64,000 bases of DNA from Caballeronia terrestris (lineage in GTDB: Bacteria > Pseudomonadota > Gammaproteobacteria > Burkholderiales > Burkholderiaceae). Made by a program: the position numbers and the translations under genes. Positions 18,362-26,871 of this stretch are shown here, piece after piece (position 1 is the stretch's first letter; the number at the start of each line of letters is the position of its first letter). The notes under the pieces were generated by a model. That model was not told the origin of the DNA, ran no database searches, and saw only the letters and a program-made list of their open reading frames with translations. The stretch covers positions 124,001-188,000 of the forward strand of contig NZ_FCOL02000003.1 of the NCBI RefSeq assembly GCF_001544515.1, read 5' to 3'.

Positions 18362-19300
18362 ATGAATCCGCTCAGCATCGTCCAATTGCTCGTTCTTGCA
18401 GCCCTGTGGGGCGGCTCGTTTCTTTTCATCCGCGTCGGCGTGACCGACTTCGGCGTCGCGCCGTTGATGGCGCTGCGCGTCGGCATCGGGGCGCTCTTCC
18501 TCGTCGCCATGCTCGTCTTGCGCCGTTCCTCGGGCGAGGCGTTGCGCACGATCCGCGCGCGCGTGTGGCCGCTTCTGGTCGTCGGCGTGCTGAATTCGGC
18601 GGCGCCCTTTTGTCTCTTCGCGTATGCGGAACTGACGCTCTCGGCGGGCGTCACCTCGGTCATCAACGCGACCACGCCGCTCTGGGGCGCGGTCGTTGCG
18701 TTCCTGTGGCTCAAGGACCGGCTTAGCGGCCTGCGCGTCGCCGGCCTCGCGATCGGCTTCGCAGGCGTGCTCGCGCTCGTCTGGGACCAAGTCGCGACAC
18801 CGCACGGCGCAAGCGCGACGCCCGCGACGACGGCGCTCGCCGCCGTGGCCGGACTCGGCGCGACGCTCTGCTACGGGATCGCGGCGAGCTACACGAAGCG
18901 GCATCTGATGGGCGTCGATTCGCTGACGGTCGCCGCCGGCACGATGCTCTGCGCGACCGTTCTTCTGCTGCCGTTCGCGATCTACTACTGGCCGGCGGCG
19001 CCAGTCTCGCTCGATGCCTGGGGCTCCGTGATCGCGCTGGGCGTCGCGTGTACGGGCGTCGCGTACATGATGTTCTATCACCTGATCTCGGTCATCGGTC
19101 CGGCGCGCACTATCACGGTGACGTTCGTGATTCCGGTCTTCGGCATTCTGTGGGGCGCGATGTTCCTGTCGGAACACGTGTCGCTCGGGATGGTCAAGGC
19201 TTGCGTGATCATCCTCGTCGGCACCGCGCTCGCGACGGGCGTCATCAAGCGGCTGCCGGGCATGGGCGCACGGCCAGCGTCGGCATCGGCGAAGCAATGA
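18362..19300 (+). CDS. EamA/DMT-family transporter
   Basis: 312 residues with ten hydrophobic segments in two EamA repeats. The first repeat opens LLVLAALWGGSFLFIRVGV, typical of the drug/metabolite transporter superfamily, and the second begins AAVAGLGATLCYGIAASYTKRHL. Proline-rich helix ends and the conserved VINATTPLWGAVVAFLWL stretch fit. It exports or exchanges small metabolites across the inner membrane; the substrate cannot be read. Single gene. Confidence 0.88.
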   Translation: MNPLSIVQLLVLAALWGGSFLFIRVGVTDFGVAPLMALRVGIGALFLVAMLVLRRSSGEALRTIRARVWPLLVVGVLNSAAPFCLFAYAELTLSAGVTSVINATTPLWGAVVAFLWLKDRLSGLRVAGLAIGFAGVLALVWDQVATPHGASATPATTALAAVAGLGATLCYGIAASYTKRHLMGVDSLTVAAGTMLCATVLLLPFAIYYWPAAPVSLDAWGSVIALGVACTGVAYMMFYHLISVIGPARTITVTFVIPVFGILWGAMFLSEHVSLGMVKACVIILVGTALATGVIKRLPGMGARPASASAKQ

Positions 19301-19404
19301 GCGCGAAGAAGGCCTGACGCCAGCGCAAAAACCCGTCCGCGGTCGATGACCGCATCGCCTCCATGATGGATACTGCGGTTTCCGTCCATCTGGAGGCTGT
19401 ATTC

Positions 19405-20991
19405 ATGTCCGCCGTTTCGGCATTCAAGCTCGTTCTCGTCTCGCTCCTCGCCATCATCGCGCTCGAGCTCGTGGCGAAGCGCCTGCGGCTCCCGCCCGCC
19501 GCCGCGCTTCTGGTCGGCGGCGCCGCGATGGCGTTCGCGCCCGGCCTGCCGCCCGTCGATCTCGATCCCGATCTCGTGCTCATCCTGTTCCTGCCGCCGT
19601 TGCTGATGGACGGCGCGTACTTCTTCGTCTGGGGCGACTTCAAGCGGCATCTGCGCGGCATCCTGCTGCTCGCGATCGGGGCAGTCGCGTTCACGACGTT
19701 CGTCGTCGGCGTGGTCGTGCATCTGGTCGCGCCCGGCCTGCCGTGGGCCGCGTGCTTCGCGCTCGGTGCCGTGGTCTCGCCGCCCGATGCCGTCGCCGCG
19801 AAGGCCGTGCTGGAGCGCGTCGCGCTGCCGCGCCGCCTGATGGTCGTGCTCGAAGGCGAGAGCCTGCTCAACGACGCCGCCGGCCTCGTGCTGTTCCGCT
19901 TCGCCGTCGCGGCCGCGCTGACGGGCATGTTCAGCGCGCCACAGGCCGCACTCAGCTTCGTTGGACTCGCGCTCGGCGGCATCGCGATAGGGCTCGTGGT
20001 GGGCTATGTGGTCGTGCGCCTTTTGCGCGCGCTCGACGACGACTATCTCGTCATCACGCTCTCCGTGATGTCGGCGTGGATCGCGTATATAGCCGGTGAA
20101 ATGGTCCACGTGTCGGGCGTCATCGCGACGGTGACGTGCGGCATGATGCTTGGCTGGCATCAGCACGAGGTGTTCTCCGCCGCCGTCAGAACGCGCGGCG
20201 AGGCGTTCTGGCATGTCGTCGTTTTCGTGCTGGAGGCGCTCGTGTTCGTGCTGATCGGGTTGTCGATGCGCAGTATCGTCGAGCGGCTGGGCGGCGGCGA
20301 GAATGCTTTCGCGGTGCTCGCGCCCGCCGTGATCGCAGTGGTCGTGACGGTCGTGGTATCGCGCTTCGTGTGGGCGTTCTGCGCGGAAGGCATTCGCGCG
20401 ACGTATGCGCGCCTGACCGGTCGCGGTGCGAAGCGAGCCGACTGGCGCTCCGCCACGATCGTGAGCTGGGCAGGCATGCGCGGCGTCGTGACGCTGGCGG
20501 TGGCGTTATCTTTGCCCGAGGAAATGCCCGGACGCGATCTGATTTTGTTCGCGGCGTTCGCGGTGATCCTCGTCACCGTGCTGCTACAAGGCACGACGAT
20601 CGGCCCGCTGATCCGCGTGGTGAATCCACCCGACGGCGGCGACGACTACCCGCCGCAACTCACCGAGCCGCAGGCGTGGGCGCGGCTCGAAGCGGCGCAA
20701 CTCGCCGCGATCCAGCCGCTCGTGCACGGCCCCGACGGCAGCGTGATCCATCCACGGCTGCTCGAGCAATACACGTATCGCGCGCGGCTCACGCAGCAAT
20801 TCGAAAATGCGGCCTCGTATCCGATGGACTTGCGGGGTGCGCATTACGACGTCGTTCTCGCCGCGATCAAGGCGGGGCGCACGGAGTTGTTGTGCATGCA
20901 TCGCGCGGGGCTGATTCATGATGAAGTGCTGCGCATGCTGGAAGGCGATCTGGATCTGCAGGAAGTTTCGGCGAGGAACGCGCGGGGATGA
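19405..20991 (+). CDS. CPA1-family Na+/H+ antiporter
   Basis: 528 residues; GGAGG precedes the ATG at 19405, preferred over the upstream ATG at 19363. About twelve membrane helices. The ion-binding signature GAVVSPPDAVAAKAVL and the exchanger motif LEGESLLNDAAGLVLF are intact, as is AGMRGVVTLAVALSLP. A cytoplasmic tail of about 110 residues (PQLTEPQAWARLEAAQ onward) follows the helices, as in YjcE/NhaP-like proteins. Proton-driven sodium or potassium export for pH and salt homeostasis. Confidence 0.92.
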   Translation: MSAVSAFKLVLVSLLAIIALELVAKRLRLPPAAALLVGGAAMAFAPGLPPVDLDPDLVLILFLPPLLMDGAYFFVWGDFKRHLRGILLLAIGAVAFTTFVVGVVVHLVAPGLPWAACFALGAVVSPPDAVAAKAVLERVALPRRLMVVLEGESLLNDAAGLVLFRFAVAAALTGMFSAPQAALSFVGLALGGIAIGLVVGYVVVRLLRALDDDYLVITLSVMSAWIAYIAGEMVHVSGVIATVTCGMMLGWHQHEVFSAAVRTRGEAFWHVVVFVLEALVFVLIGLSMRSIVERLGGGENAFAVLAPAVIAVVVTVVVSRFVWAFCAEGIRATYARLTGRGAKRADWRSATIVSWAGMRGVVTLAVALSLPEEMPGRDLILFAAFAVILVTVLLQGTTIGPLIRVVNPPDGGDDYPPQLTEPQAWARLEAAQLAAIQPLVHGPDGSVIHPRLLEQYTYRARLTQQFENAASYPMDLRGAHYDVVLAAIKAGRTELLCMHRAGLIHDEVLRMLEGDLDLQEVSARNARG

Positions 20992-21084
20992 ATTTCTTCG
21001 AGGTCGTGTCGATTTTCGATGCGTTCGAACGTCGAGTATTTGAGTGTGCTCGCCGCGCACCGACCTGACATCGAAGGAGCAGCC

Positions 21085-21732
21085 ATGAAGCTATACGCCC
21101 ACCCGTTTTCGTCCTACTGCCAGAAAGTGCTGATCGCGCTAAGAGAGAATGAAACGCCGTTCGAATACCGCATCCTCGACGAGGAAACGATTCGCGAAGA
21201 GCACGCCGCCCTCTGGCCGCTCAAGCGCTTTCCGCTGCTTGTCGACGAAGGGCGCACGGTGCCGGAATCGAGCATCATCATCGAGTATCTGGCGCTGAAT
21301 CATCCCGGGCCGGTGCGGCTGATTCCCGACGACCCGCGCGACGCGCTCGACGTGCGCCTGATGGATCGCTTCTTCGACAACTACATCATGACGCCGATGC
21401 AGACCATCGTCTTCGATCGCATGCGCGCGCCTGAAGATCGCGATAACGCGGGCGTCGCCAATGCGCGGTCAATGCTGGAGGTGGCCTACCGCTGGCTCGA
21501 TCAGACGATGAACGATCGCGAGTGGGCCGCAGGCGGCGCGTTCAGCATGGCCGACTGCGCCGCCGCGCCTTCGCTCTTCTACGCCGACTGGACGCATCCG
21601 ATCGCCGATGAATTCGGCAACGTGCGCAGCTATCGGGAGCGGTTGCTCGCGCGGCCGTCGGTCGTGCGCGTGGTGGACGACGCACGGCCGTATCGCTCGT
21701 TCTTCCCGCTCGGCGCACCGGATCGCGACTGA
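21085..21732 (+). CDS. Glutathione S-transferase family protein
   Basis: 215 residues; AAGGAG before the ATG at 21085. Thioredoxin-like N-domain MKLYAHPFSSYCQKVLIAL, the cis-Pro and glutathione-binding motif VPESSIIIEYL, and an all-helical C-domain with FSMADCAAAPSL. The SSYCQK segment places a serine/cysteine at the active site, as in stringent-starvation-like or zeta/omega members. Convergent with a second GST gene, the stops only 4 bases apart. Confidence 0.9.
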   Translation: MKLYAHPFSSYCQKVLIALRENETPFEYRILDEETIREEHAALWPLKRFPLLVDEGRTVPESSIIIEYLALNHPGPVRLIPDDPRDALDVRLMDRFFDNYIMTPMQTIVFDRMRAPEDRDNAGVANARSMLEVAYRWLDQTMNDREWAAGGAFSMADCAAAPSLFYADWTHPIADEFGNVRSYRERLLARPSVVRVVDDARPYRSFFPLGAPDRD

Positions 21733-21736
21733 GCTA

Positions 21737-22321
21737 TCAGTCGATGCCTTCGTGCTTCAGCGCGAGTTGCACCGCGGGCCGCGCGCGCATGCGCTGTGCA
21801 AGGTCCGCGAGGCGCTGCGGCACATCGATGCCGACCTTCTGCGCCCACAGCAGCATAGTGAAGAGATACGCGTCCGCGACGCTCGCTTCGGGGCCGAACA
21901 GATAATCGCCCTTCATCATCGTTGCGATCAGGTTGAAGCGCTGGCCGATTTTTTCGCGCGCGGCGGTGGCTTCGGCATCGGTGCTCGGCTTGAACACGCG
22001 GCCGAACTGCTTGTGAATCTCGGTCGAGATGAACGCGAGCATTTCCAGCAGGCGCAATGATCCCTGCTCGCCCGATGGCGCGAGCGCAGGCTTCTGCTGC
22101 GCGACCCATGACAGGATCGCGATGTTCTCCGTCAGACGCTGACCGTCGTCGAGTTCCAGTACGGGGACGTAGCTCTTCGGATTGATTTCATCGAACTTCT
22201 GCCCGGTCTCGGTGAGCTTCGTCTTCAGATCGACGCGCACGCGGTCGAAAGAAATGTCGGCTTCGTGCAATGCAATATGGTCCGCGAGACTGCAGGCGCC
22301 CGGCGAGTAGTAAAGCTTCAT
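21737..22321 (-). CDS. Glutathione S-transferase, beta-class-like (GstA type)
   Basis: 194 residues; AAGGAGG before the ATG. N-terminus MKLYYSPGACSLADHIAL has the catalytic Cys10 of bacterial beta-class enzymes, the GSH site is YVPVLELDDGQRLTENIAIL, and the C-domain motif is ASVADAYLFTML. Cytoplasmic glutathione conjugation or peroxide detoxification is expected. It is distinct in sequence from the convergent GST next door. Confidence 0.9.
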   Translation of the reverse strand: MKLYYSPGACSLADHIALHEADISFDRVRVDLKTKLTETGQKFDEINPKSYVPVLELDDGQRLTENIAILSWVAQQKPALAPSGEQGSLRLLEMLAFISTEIHKQFGRVFKPSTDAEATAAREKIGQRFNLIATMMKGDYLFGPEASVADAYLFTMLLWAQKVGIDVPQRLADLAQRMRARPAVQLALKHEGID

Positions 22322-22537
22322 GGAATGTGCCTCCTTGGTTGTTTGCGTGCCATTACAGCAGCAAACGCCATGCCCCGGTGTTCATCGCCGATTATGCAAA
22401 CATCGCGCGCAGCGCTTTTATTCCATCGAAAACGCATCGATTCACTCATTCGAAAAATCTTCCCGGCATCGGGAATAGATCGACGGCTGCCCGGGTTATC
22501 CCAGGTACCAACCCGTTAAATTTCGAAGGAGTCGAAG

Positions 22538-22861
22538 ATGAAAGCCATTCAAATCGTTGCACTGTCCGCCGCGCTGATCGTGTCGTCGGGCGCGTTCGCT
22601 CAAAGCTCGCCACAAGGCCTCACCCGCGCCGAAGTGCGCGCGCAACTGATCGAGGCTGAACAGAGCGGATCGCGTCTCGTCACCGATGCGTCGTATCCCG
22701 ATGTCAGCCCCGTCTATCAGAACCAGGTAACGCACCGCACGACCGCCGATAACAACGCATACGGCGGCGCATCCGCGGGGTCGAGCATGAGCGCTCAAAG
22801 AAACATGCCGGGGCAGTGCGTCGGCCCCGTGAGCTTCTGCAACATCTACTCGGGTTCCTGA
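22538..22861 (+). CDS. DUF4148 secreted protein
   Basis: 107 residues; GAAGGAG before the ATG. Signal peptide cleaved after AFA (about residue 21). The mature region opens with the DUF4148 motif LTRAEVRAQLIEAEQSG, followed by a Gly/Ser/Asn-rich tail with two cysteines (QCVGPVSFC). DUF4148 proteins are small periplasmic proteins common in Burkholderiaceae, role unknown. A related gene follows 43 bases later. Confidence 0.82.
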   Translation: MKAIQIVALSAALIVSSGAFAQSSPQGLTRAEVRAQLIEAEQSGSRLVTDASYPDVSPVYQNQVTHRTTADNNAYGGASAGSSMSAQRNMPGQCVGPVSFCNIYSGS

Positions 22862-22904
22862 ACGCAGCCACGCGTCACATCCATTCATCCACCGGAGACT
22901 TGCC

Positions 22905-23222
22905 ATGAAGACCTTTTTGTCAGCCGCAGCAGCAGTCGTGTCCCTCCTCGCCGCGCCGGCGTTTGCCGCGACGCCATCGAACGCGCCGCTCACGCGCGCC
23001 CAGGTAAAAGCCGAACTGACGCAGCTCGAACAGGCGGGCTATTCGGTCGGCGGCGAGGACGCGCACTATCCCGAGCAATTGCAGGCCGCCGAGGCGCGAA
23101 TCGCCGCTGCTCCGAACGCAGGACAAAGCGCTTACGGCGCCGCTGCGCCGGGTTCTTCGGCGTCGGGCGTGCGCGCGGATGCCGATAAAACCGGGACGCG
23201 CGCGACTTTCTTCGGACAGTGA
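22905..23222 (+). CDS. DUF4148 secreted protein
   Basis: 105 residues. GGAG precedes the ATG. Signal peptide ends at AFA (about residue 21). DUF4148 core LTRAQVKAELTQLEQAGYSV followed by HYPEQLQAAEARIAA, the fuller family pattern than in the upstream paralogue, and a small-residue-rich tail. Probably cotranscribed with the upstream gene. Periplasmic, function unknown. Confidence 0.85.
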   Translation: MKTFLSAAAAVVSLLAAPAFAATPSNAPLTRAQVKAELTQLEQAGYSVGGEDAHYPEQLQAAEARIAAAPNAGQSAYGAAAPGSSASGVRADADKTGTRATFFGQ

Positions 23223-23312
23223 CCGCCAGCCTCAAAAAAATATCGAGGCGCGCGGAATAAATGACGGCGAATCGCTGTTAGTGCTATTGAGCCCCTTTTC
23301 TGATCAACGACC

Positions 23313-23990
23313 GTGAACTACACCTCGCAGCTTTCCGAAGCGGATATGCAGGCCTACGCCGACGGCCTGCTCGCGCCCGAGCGCGCCGCGCGCGTGCGCT
23401 CGTATCTGGCACGGCGGCCCGACGAGGCGCGGCGCGTCGCGTTCTACGGACGGCTCAACGTGCAGATGCAGTCGATCTTCGACACGGCGGACGCCTCAGG
23501 CACCGAGCACACCCTGCGCCGTCCGCCGATGCGCGATCGCGTGCCGCTCGCCGTCGCGATCATTGCGTGCCTCGCGCTGATTCTCGCGTCCCTTTTCGCG
23601 ACGGTGCGCGTGCCCAACGAAGCGCTGGAGCGCGCGACAATGGAAGCGCTGATGATCGACACGCCGTTCACGCCCGCCCCCGCCGATGCGCCTGATCTTT
23701 CCGCCGCGGGTTTCCGCGCGGTCGGCGTGCGCACGGTGACGCTCGGCGCCTTCTCGACGGCCGACGCGATCACCTACCGCAACGCGCAGCAGGAGCGGCT
23801 GGTGCTGCTGTCGATGCGCGGGCATGCCGCCGCCGCGCGCACGCAATGGAGCGCGCGTAGAATCGGCGGCGCGCGGCTGCTCGAATGGACGTCCGCTGCG
23901 GGCGTTCGCACGATCGTCGGCGGCCATGCGGGGACGCACGGCCTGATGCGCGCAGCCGACCTGCTGGCCGAAGAACAAACACATCGATGA
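23313..23990 (+). CDS. Anti-sigma-factor-like single-pass membrane protein
   Basis: 225 residues. N-terminus LSEADMQAYADGLLAPERAARV is the short helical segment found at the start of many anti-sigma/transmembrane regulators. One membrane helix lies at about 76-96 (PLAVAIIACLALILASLFATV), then a periplasmic domain of about 125 residues (VRTVTLGAFSTADAI, RLVLLSMRG). No zinc-binding HxxxCxxC is present. It precedes an ECF sigma gene whose own downstream partner is another such protein, so it probably senses an envelope signal. Confidence 0.72.
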   Translation: MNYTSQLSEADMQAYADGLLAPERAARVRSYLARRPDEARRVAFYGRLNVQMQSIFDTADASGTEHTLRRPPMRDRVPLAVAIIACLALILASLFATVRVPNEALERATMEALMIDTPFTPAPADAPDLSAAGFRAVGVRTVTLGAFSTADAITYRNAQQERLVLLSMRGHAAAARTQWSARRIGGARLLEWTSAAGVRTIVGGHAGTHGLMRAADLLAEEQTHR

Positions 23991-24045
23991 ACGCCGCGAG
24001 GAGACCACCTCTGCCCACCGAACCCGTCCGATGCAAGGAACGCCG

Positions 24046-24564
24046 ATGAGTGTCCGGGACCAGCTCATGGATCACGCGCCGCGCCTGCGCCGTTATGCGC
24101 GCGCGCTGATCCACAACCGCGATCTTGCCGACGACCTCGTGCAGGACACGCTCGAACGCGCGCTGCGTAACACCGACAAGTTCCGGTCCGGCACCGATTT
24201 GCGCGCGTGGCTCTTCACGATCATGCACAACGTCTTCGCGAACCAGGTAAGCCGCGCAGGGGCGCGGGCCGTCCACGTCTCCGTCGACGACGATGCCTTG
24301 CCGGAGAGCGATTTCGCCGTCGCGGGCACGCAATCGCAGTCGCTCGAAGTGCGCGACCTCGACTATGCGTTGCAGCGCCTGCCGATCGAGCAGCGGCAGG
24401 TCTTACTGCTCGTCGGCCTGGAAGAAATGAGCTACGCCGAAGTGGCGCTTGCGCTCGACATACCGCTCGGGACCGTGATGTCGCGTCTGTCGCGGGGACG
24501 CGAACGCTTGCGCACGCTGATGGCCGGCACGCAGCCCGGTGCGAAATTGAAGGTGGTGCGATGA
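24046..24564 (+). CDS. ECF-type RNA polymerase sigma factor
   Basis: 172 residues from the ATG at 24046 (AAGGA upstream); five codons could be added. Sigma-70 region 2 is RRYARALIHNRDLADDLVQDTLERAL with LRAWLFTIMHNVFANQ, and region 4 is LPIEQRQVLLLVGLEEMSYAEVALAL-DIPLGTVMSRLSRGRERL. It directs transcription of an unknown extracytoplasmic regulon. The following anti-sigma gene overlaps it by ATGA, the usual arrangement for coupled sigma/anti-sigma pairs. Confidence 0.92.
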   Translation: MSVRDQLMDHAPRLRRYARALIHNRDLADDLVQDTLERALRNTDKFRSGTDLRAWLFTIMHNVFANQVSRAGARAVHVSVDDDALPESDFAVAGTQSQSLEVRDLDYALQRLPIEQRQVLLLVGLEEMSYAEVALALDIPLGTVMSRLSRGRERLRTLMAGTQPGAKLKVVR

Positions 24565-25430
24565 ACGAACAACACACTCCCATCAGCGAAGAAGAAATTC
24601 ATGCCTACGTGGACGGGGCGCTCGCTGAACACCGGCGCGCGGAGCTGGACCGCCTGCTCGAAACTGACAACGCGCTCGCAACCCGCATCAGCGACTATTT
24701 CGCGCTAAACAACATGCTGCACGACCGCTACGATCGCGTGCTGCTCGAACCCGTGCCGCAGCGGCTAAAGCCACACGATCCAGCGCCTGCCCCAGCACCG
24801 GTCGCGAAAAAACGCTGGCTGCCGGCGGCGAACTGGCCGCAGTTCGCGGGGCTCGCGGCGGCGCTCGTCGTGGGGATCGGTATCGGCGTGGGCGGGATGA
24901 CGAGCCAGCCCGCACGAGACATGCTGCTGACGAGCGCTGGCGATATGCCCGCGCGTCACGTGAGCGCGAGCAGGGAGGAATCGTTCGCGCGGCAGTCGGC
25001 GATTGCATACGTCACGTATGCGCCGATGGTCACGCGTCCGGTGGAAGTCGGCGCCGACCAGGAGCAGGAACTCGTCAAGTGGCTCTCCAGCCGCCTCGGC
25101 ACCGACGTGCATGCGCCGATCCTCACCCGTGTCGGCTTCAGCCTCATGGGCGGGCGCCTGCTGCCTGGCGAGGACGGCCCCATCGCGCAGTTCATGTATC
25201 ACGATGCGAGCGGCGAGCGCATCACGCTCAACGTGTCGCATCGCAAGGTGAGCCGCGACGTCACCGCTTTCAAGCTCTTTCAGGACGGCTCGGTCAACGT
25301 GTTCTACTGGGTCGATGGCGACTTCGGCTATGCCGTATCGGGCGCGATCGACCGCAAGGTTCTGCTCGATGTCTCGCACGATGTCTATGAGCAGTTGACC
25401 GAGCGCAGCCCACCAAAGTCTGCACCCTGA
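24561..25430 (+). CDS. Anti-sigma factor, membrane-bound
   Basis: 289 residues, start overlapping the sigma stop by four bases. Cytoplasmic helical N-domain ISEEEIHAYVDGALAEHRRAELD, the classic opening of ECF anti-sigma factors without zinc site. One membrane helix near 95-113 (FAGLAAALVVGIGIGVGG). The periplasmic domain carries repeated-looking segments (SFARQSAIAYVTYAPMVTRPVEV, VGFSLMGGRLLP, FQDGSVNVFYWVDGDFGYAVSG). Binds the sigma factor until a periplasmic signal releases it. Confidence 0.88.
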   Translation: MNEQHTPISEEEIHAYVDGALAEHRRAELDRLLETDNALATRISDYFALNNMLHDRYDRVLLEPVPQRLKPHDPAPAPAPVAKKRWLPAANWPQFAGLAAALVVGIGIGVGGMTSQPARDMLLTSAGDMPARHVSASREESFARQSAIAYVTYAPMVTRPVEVGADQEQELVKWLSSRLGTDVHAPILTRVGFSLMGGRLLPGEDGPIAQFMYHDASGERITLNVSHRKVSRDVTAFKLFQDGSVNVFYWVDGDFGYAVSGAIDRKVLLDVSHDVYEQLTERSPPKSAP

Positions 25431-25462
25431 ACGTGCGTCGCTGTGCCGCGCGCGGCCCGTCA

Positions 25463-25536
25463 TGCACCAAGTTCTTGCATAAGCCACGCTTAAAGCCTGT
25501 AAATGCAAGGCTCTCACTCATGGCACGCTTATCGCT
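25463..25536 (+). promoter_or_regulatory. Possible NtrC site and sigma-54 promoter for the guanidine operon
   Basis: TGGCAC at 25521-25526 and TCGCT at 25532-25536 have the GG-N10-GC spacing of a sigma-54 promoter, with one mismatch at -12. TGCAC-N7-TTGCA at 25463-25479 differs by one base from an NtrC site. An alternative sigma-70 promoter is TTGCAT-17-TGTAAA (25475-25503). Either would place the start just ahead of the riboswitch. Confidence 0.4.
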
Positions 25537-25589
25537 ATAGAAGCTGTGCAAGGAGCCGGCGCATCACCCGGTTTGCAAAGACAATCTGG

Positions 25590-25705
25590 AAATGGACGAC
25601 TAGGGTTCCGGTCCGCCGCATGTCGAATGCGATGGATGCTGGTCCGAGAGTTGTCGACCTCAAAGGTGCTCGAGGTTACACGGCGGGATAAAAGCCCGGG
25701 AGAGA
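25590..25705 (+). promoter_or_regulatory. Guanidine-I (ykkC) riboswitch
   Basis: Contains the highly conserved blocks of the class in order: ACTAGGGTTCCGG (25599-25611), GGTCCGAGAG (25641-25650) and ACGGCGGGATAAAAGCC with CGGGAGA after it (about 25680-25704). It lies 60 bases upstream of the ABC binding-protein start, so it can control initiation or early termination. Guanidine is the known ligand of this class. The genes behind it (guanidine carboxylase, carboxyguanidine deiminase, allophanate hydrolase) fit that ligand exactly. Confidence 0.93.
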
Positions 25706-25765
25706 ACGCGATCGATGTGTCGCGCCGCTCCTGCCGCCGATAACCGCCCCTTCGAGGTCAACCCC

Positions 25766-26842
25766 ATGCAGAAGCTCTCCCGCCTTCTCGGCATCGCCGC
25801 ACTCTCCCTCGCTGCGTTCGCGTCATCCTCCACTTCCGCTCTGGCCGCTGGCCGTCAGGACTTCAAGGTCTGCTGGACCATCTACGCGGGCTGGATGCCG
25901 TGGGGCGAAGCGAAGACACAAGGCATCGTCAGCAAGTGGGCGAAGAAGTACGGCATCAACGTGGATGTCGTGCAGCTCAACGACTACATCGAATCGATCA
26001 ATCAGTACACGGCCGGCAAGTTCGACGGTTGCGCGATGACCAACATGGACGCGCTGACGATTCCGGCTGCAGGCGGCGTCGATTCCACCGCGCTCATCGT
26101 CAGCGATTATTCGAACGGCAACGACGGCGTGCTCATCAAGGGCAAGAGCAAGAAGGTCGCGGACCTCAAGGGCCAGCAGATCAACCTCGTGCAGTTCTCC
26201 GTCTCGCATTACCTGCTTGCGCGTGCTCTGGAATCGGCGGGCATGAGCGAGCGCGATCTCAAGGTGGTCAACACGTCGGACGCTGACATCGCGGCCGCGT
26301 TCGCGACGCCCGCGGTCAAGCAGGCCGTCACCTGGAACCCGATGCTCGCCGATCTGAAGGCGCAGCCGAACGTCACCGAAGTCTTCGATTCGAGCAAGAT
26401 CCCCGGCGAAATCATGGACATGATGGTCGTCAACACGAAGACGCTGCAGGACAATCCGGCACTCGGCAAGGCACTCACCGGCGCATGGTTCGAAATGGTT
26501 GCGCTGATGAACGCGTCGAGCGCGAACAGCACGGCCGCGATGAACGCGATGGCGAAGGCATCCGGCACCGATCTCGCGGGCTTCAAGGGCCAGCTCTCGA
26601 CCACCGCGCTCTTCAACACGCCGAAGGCCGCGCTCGACTTCGCGACGAGCCCGAACCTGCCGCGCACGATGACGCGCGTCGCCAAGTTCTCGTTCGACCA
26701 CGGCCTGCTCGGGCAAAGCGCGCCGAGCGCGGACGCGGTCGGCATGGCGTTCGATAACGGCGTCGTGATCGGCAGCAAGAGCAACGTCAAGCTGCGCTTC
26801 GATCCGACTTATGTGCGCATGGCCGCCGACGGCAAGCTCTGA
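25766..26842 (+). CDS. ABC transporter substrate-binding protein (guanidine uptake)
   Basis: 358 residues from the ATG at 25766, GAGG upstream. Signal peptide ends at ALAAG (about residue 28). SsuA/NrtA-like fold: FKVCWTIYAGWMPWGEAK, the GKFDGCAMTNMDALTIPAA pocket segment, and KSKKVADLKGQQINLVQFSVSHYLL. First gene after the guanidine-I riboswitch and cotranscribed with permease and ATPase genes. Periplasmic capture of guanidine is inferred from the riboswitch and the downstream catabolic genes. Confidence 0.88.
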   Translation: MQKLSRLLGIAALSLAAFASSSTSALAAGRQDFKVCWTIYAGWMPWGEAKTQGIVSKWAKKYGINVDVVQLNDYIESINQYTAGKFDGCAMTNMDALTIPAAGGVDSTALIVSDYSNGNDGVLIKGKSKKVADLKGQQINLVQFSVSHYLLARALESAGMSERDLKVVNTSDADIAAAFATPAVKQAVTWNPMLADLKAQPNVTEVFDSSKIPGEIMDMMVVNTKTLQDNPALGKALTGAWFEMVALMNASSANSTAAMNAMAKASGTDLAGFKGQLSTTALFNTPKAALDFATSPNLPRTMTRVAKFSFDHGLLGQSAPSADAVGMAFDNGVVIGSKSNVKLRFDPTYVRMAADGKL

Positions 26843-26871
26843 CTCCACGATCCACGAGAAGAGGCCGCACG

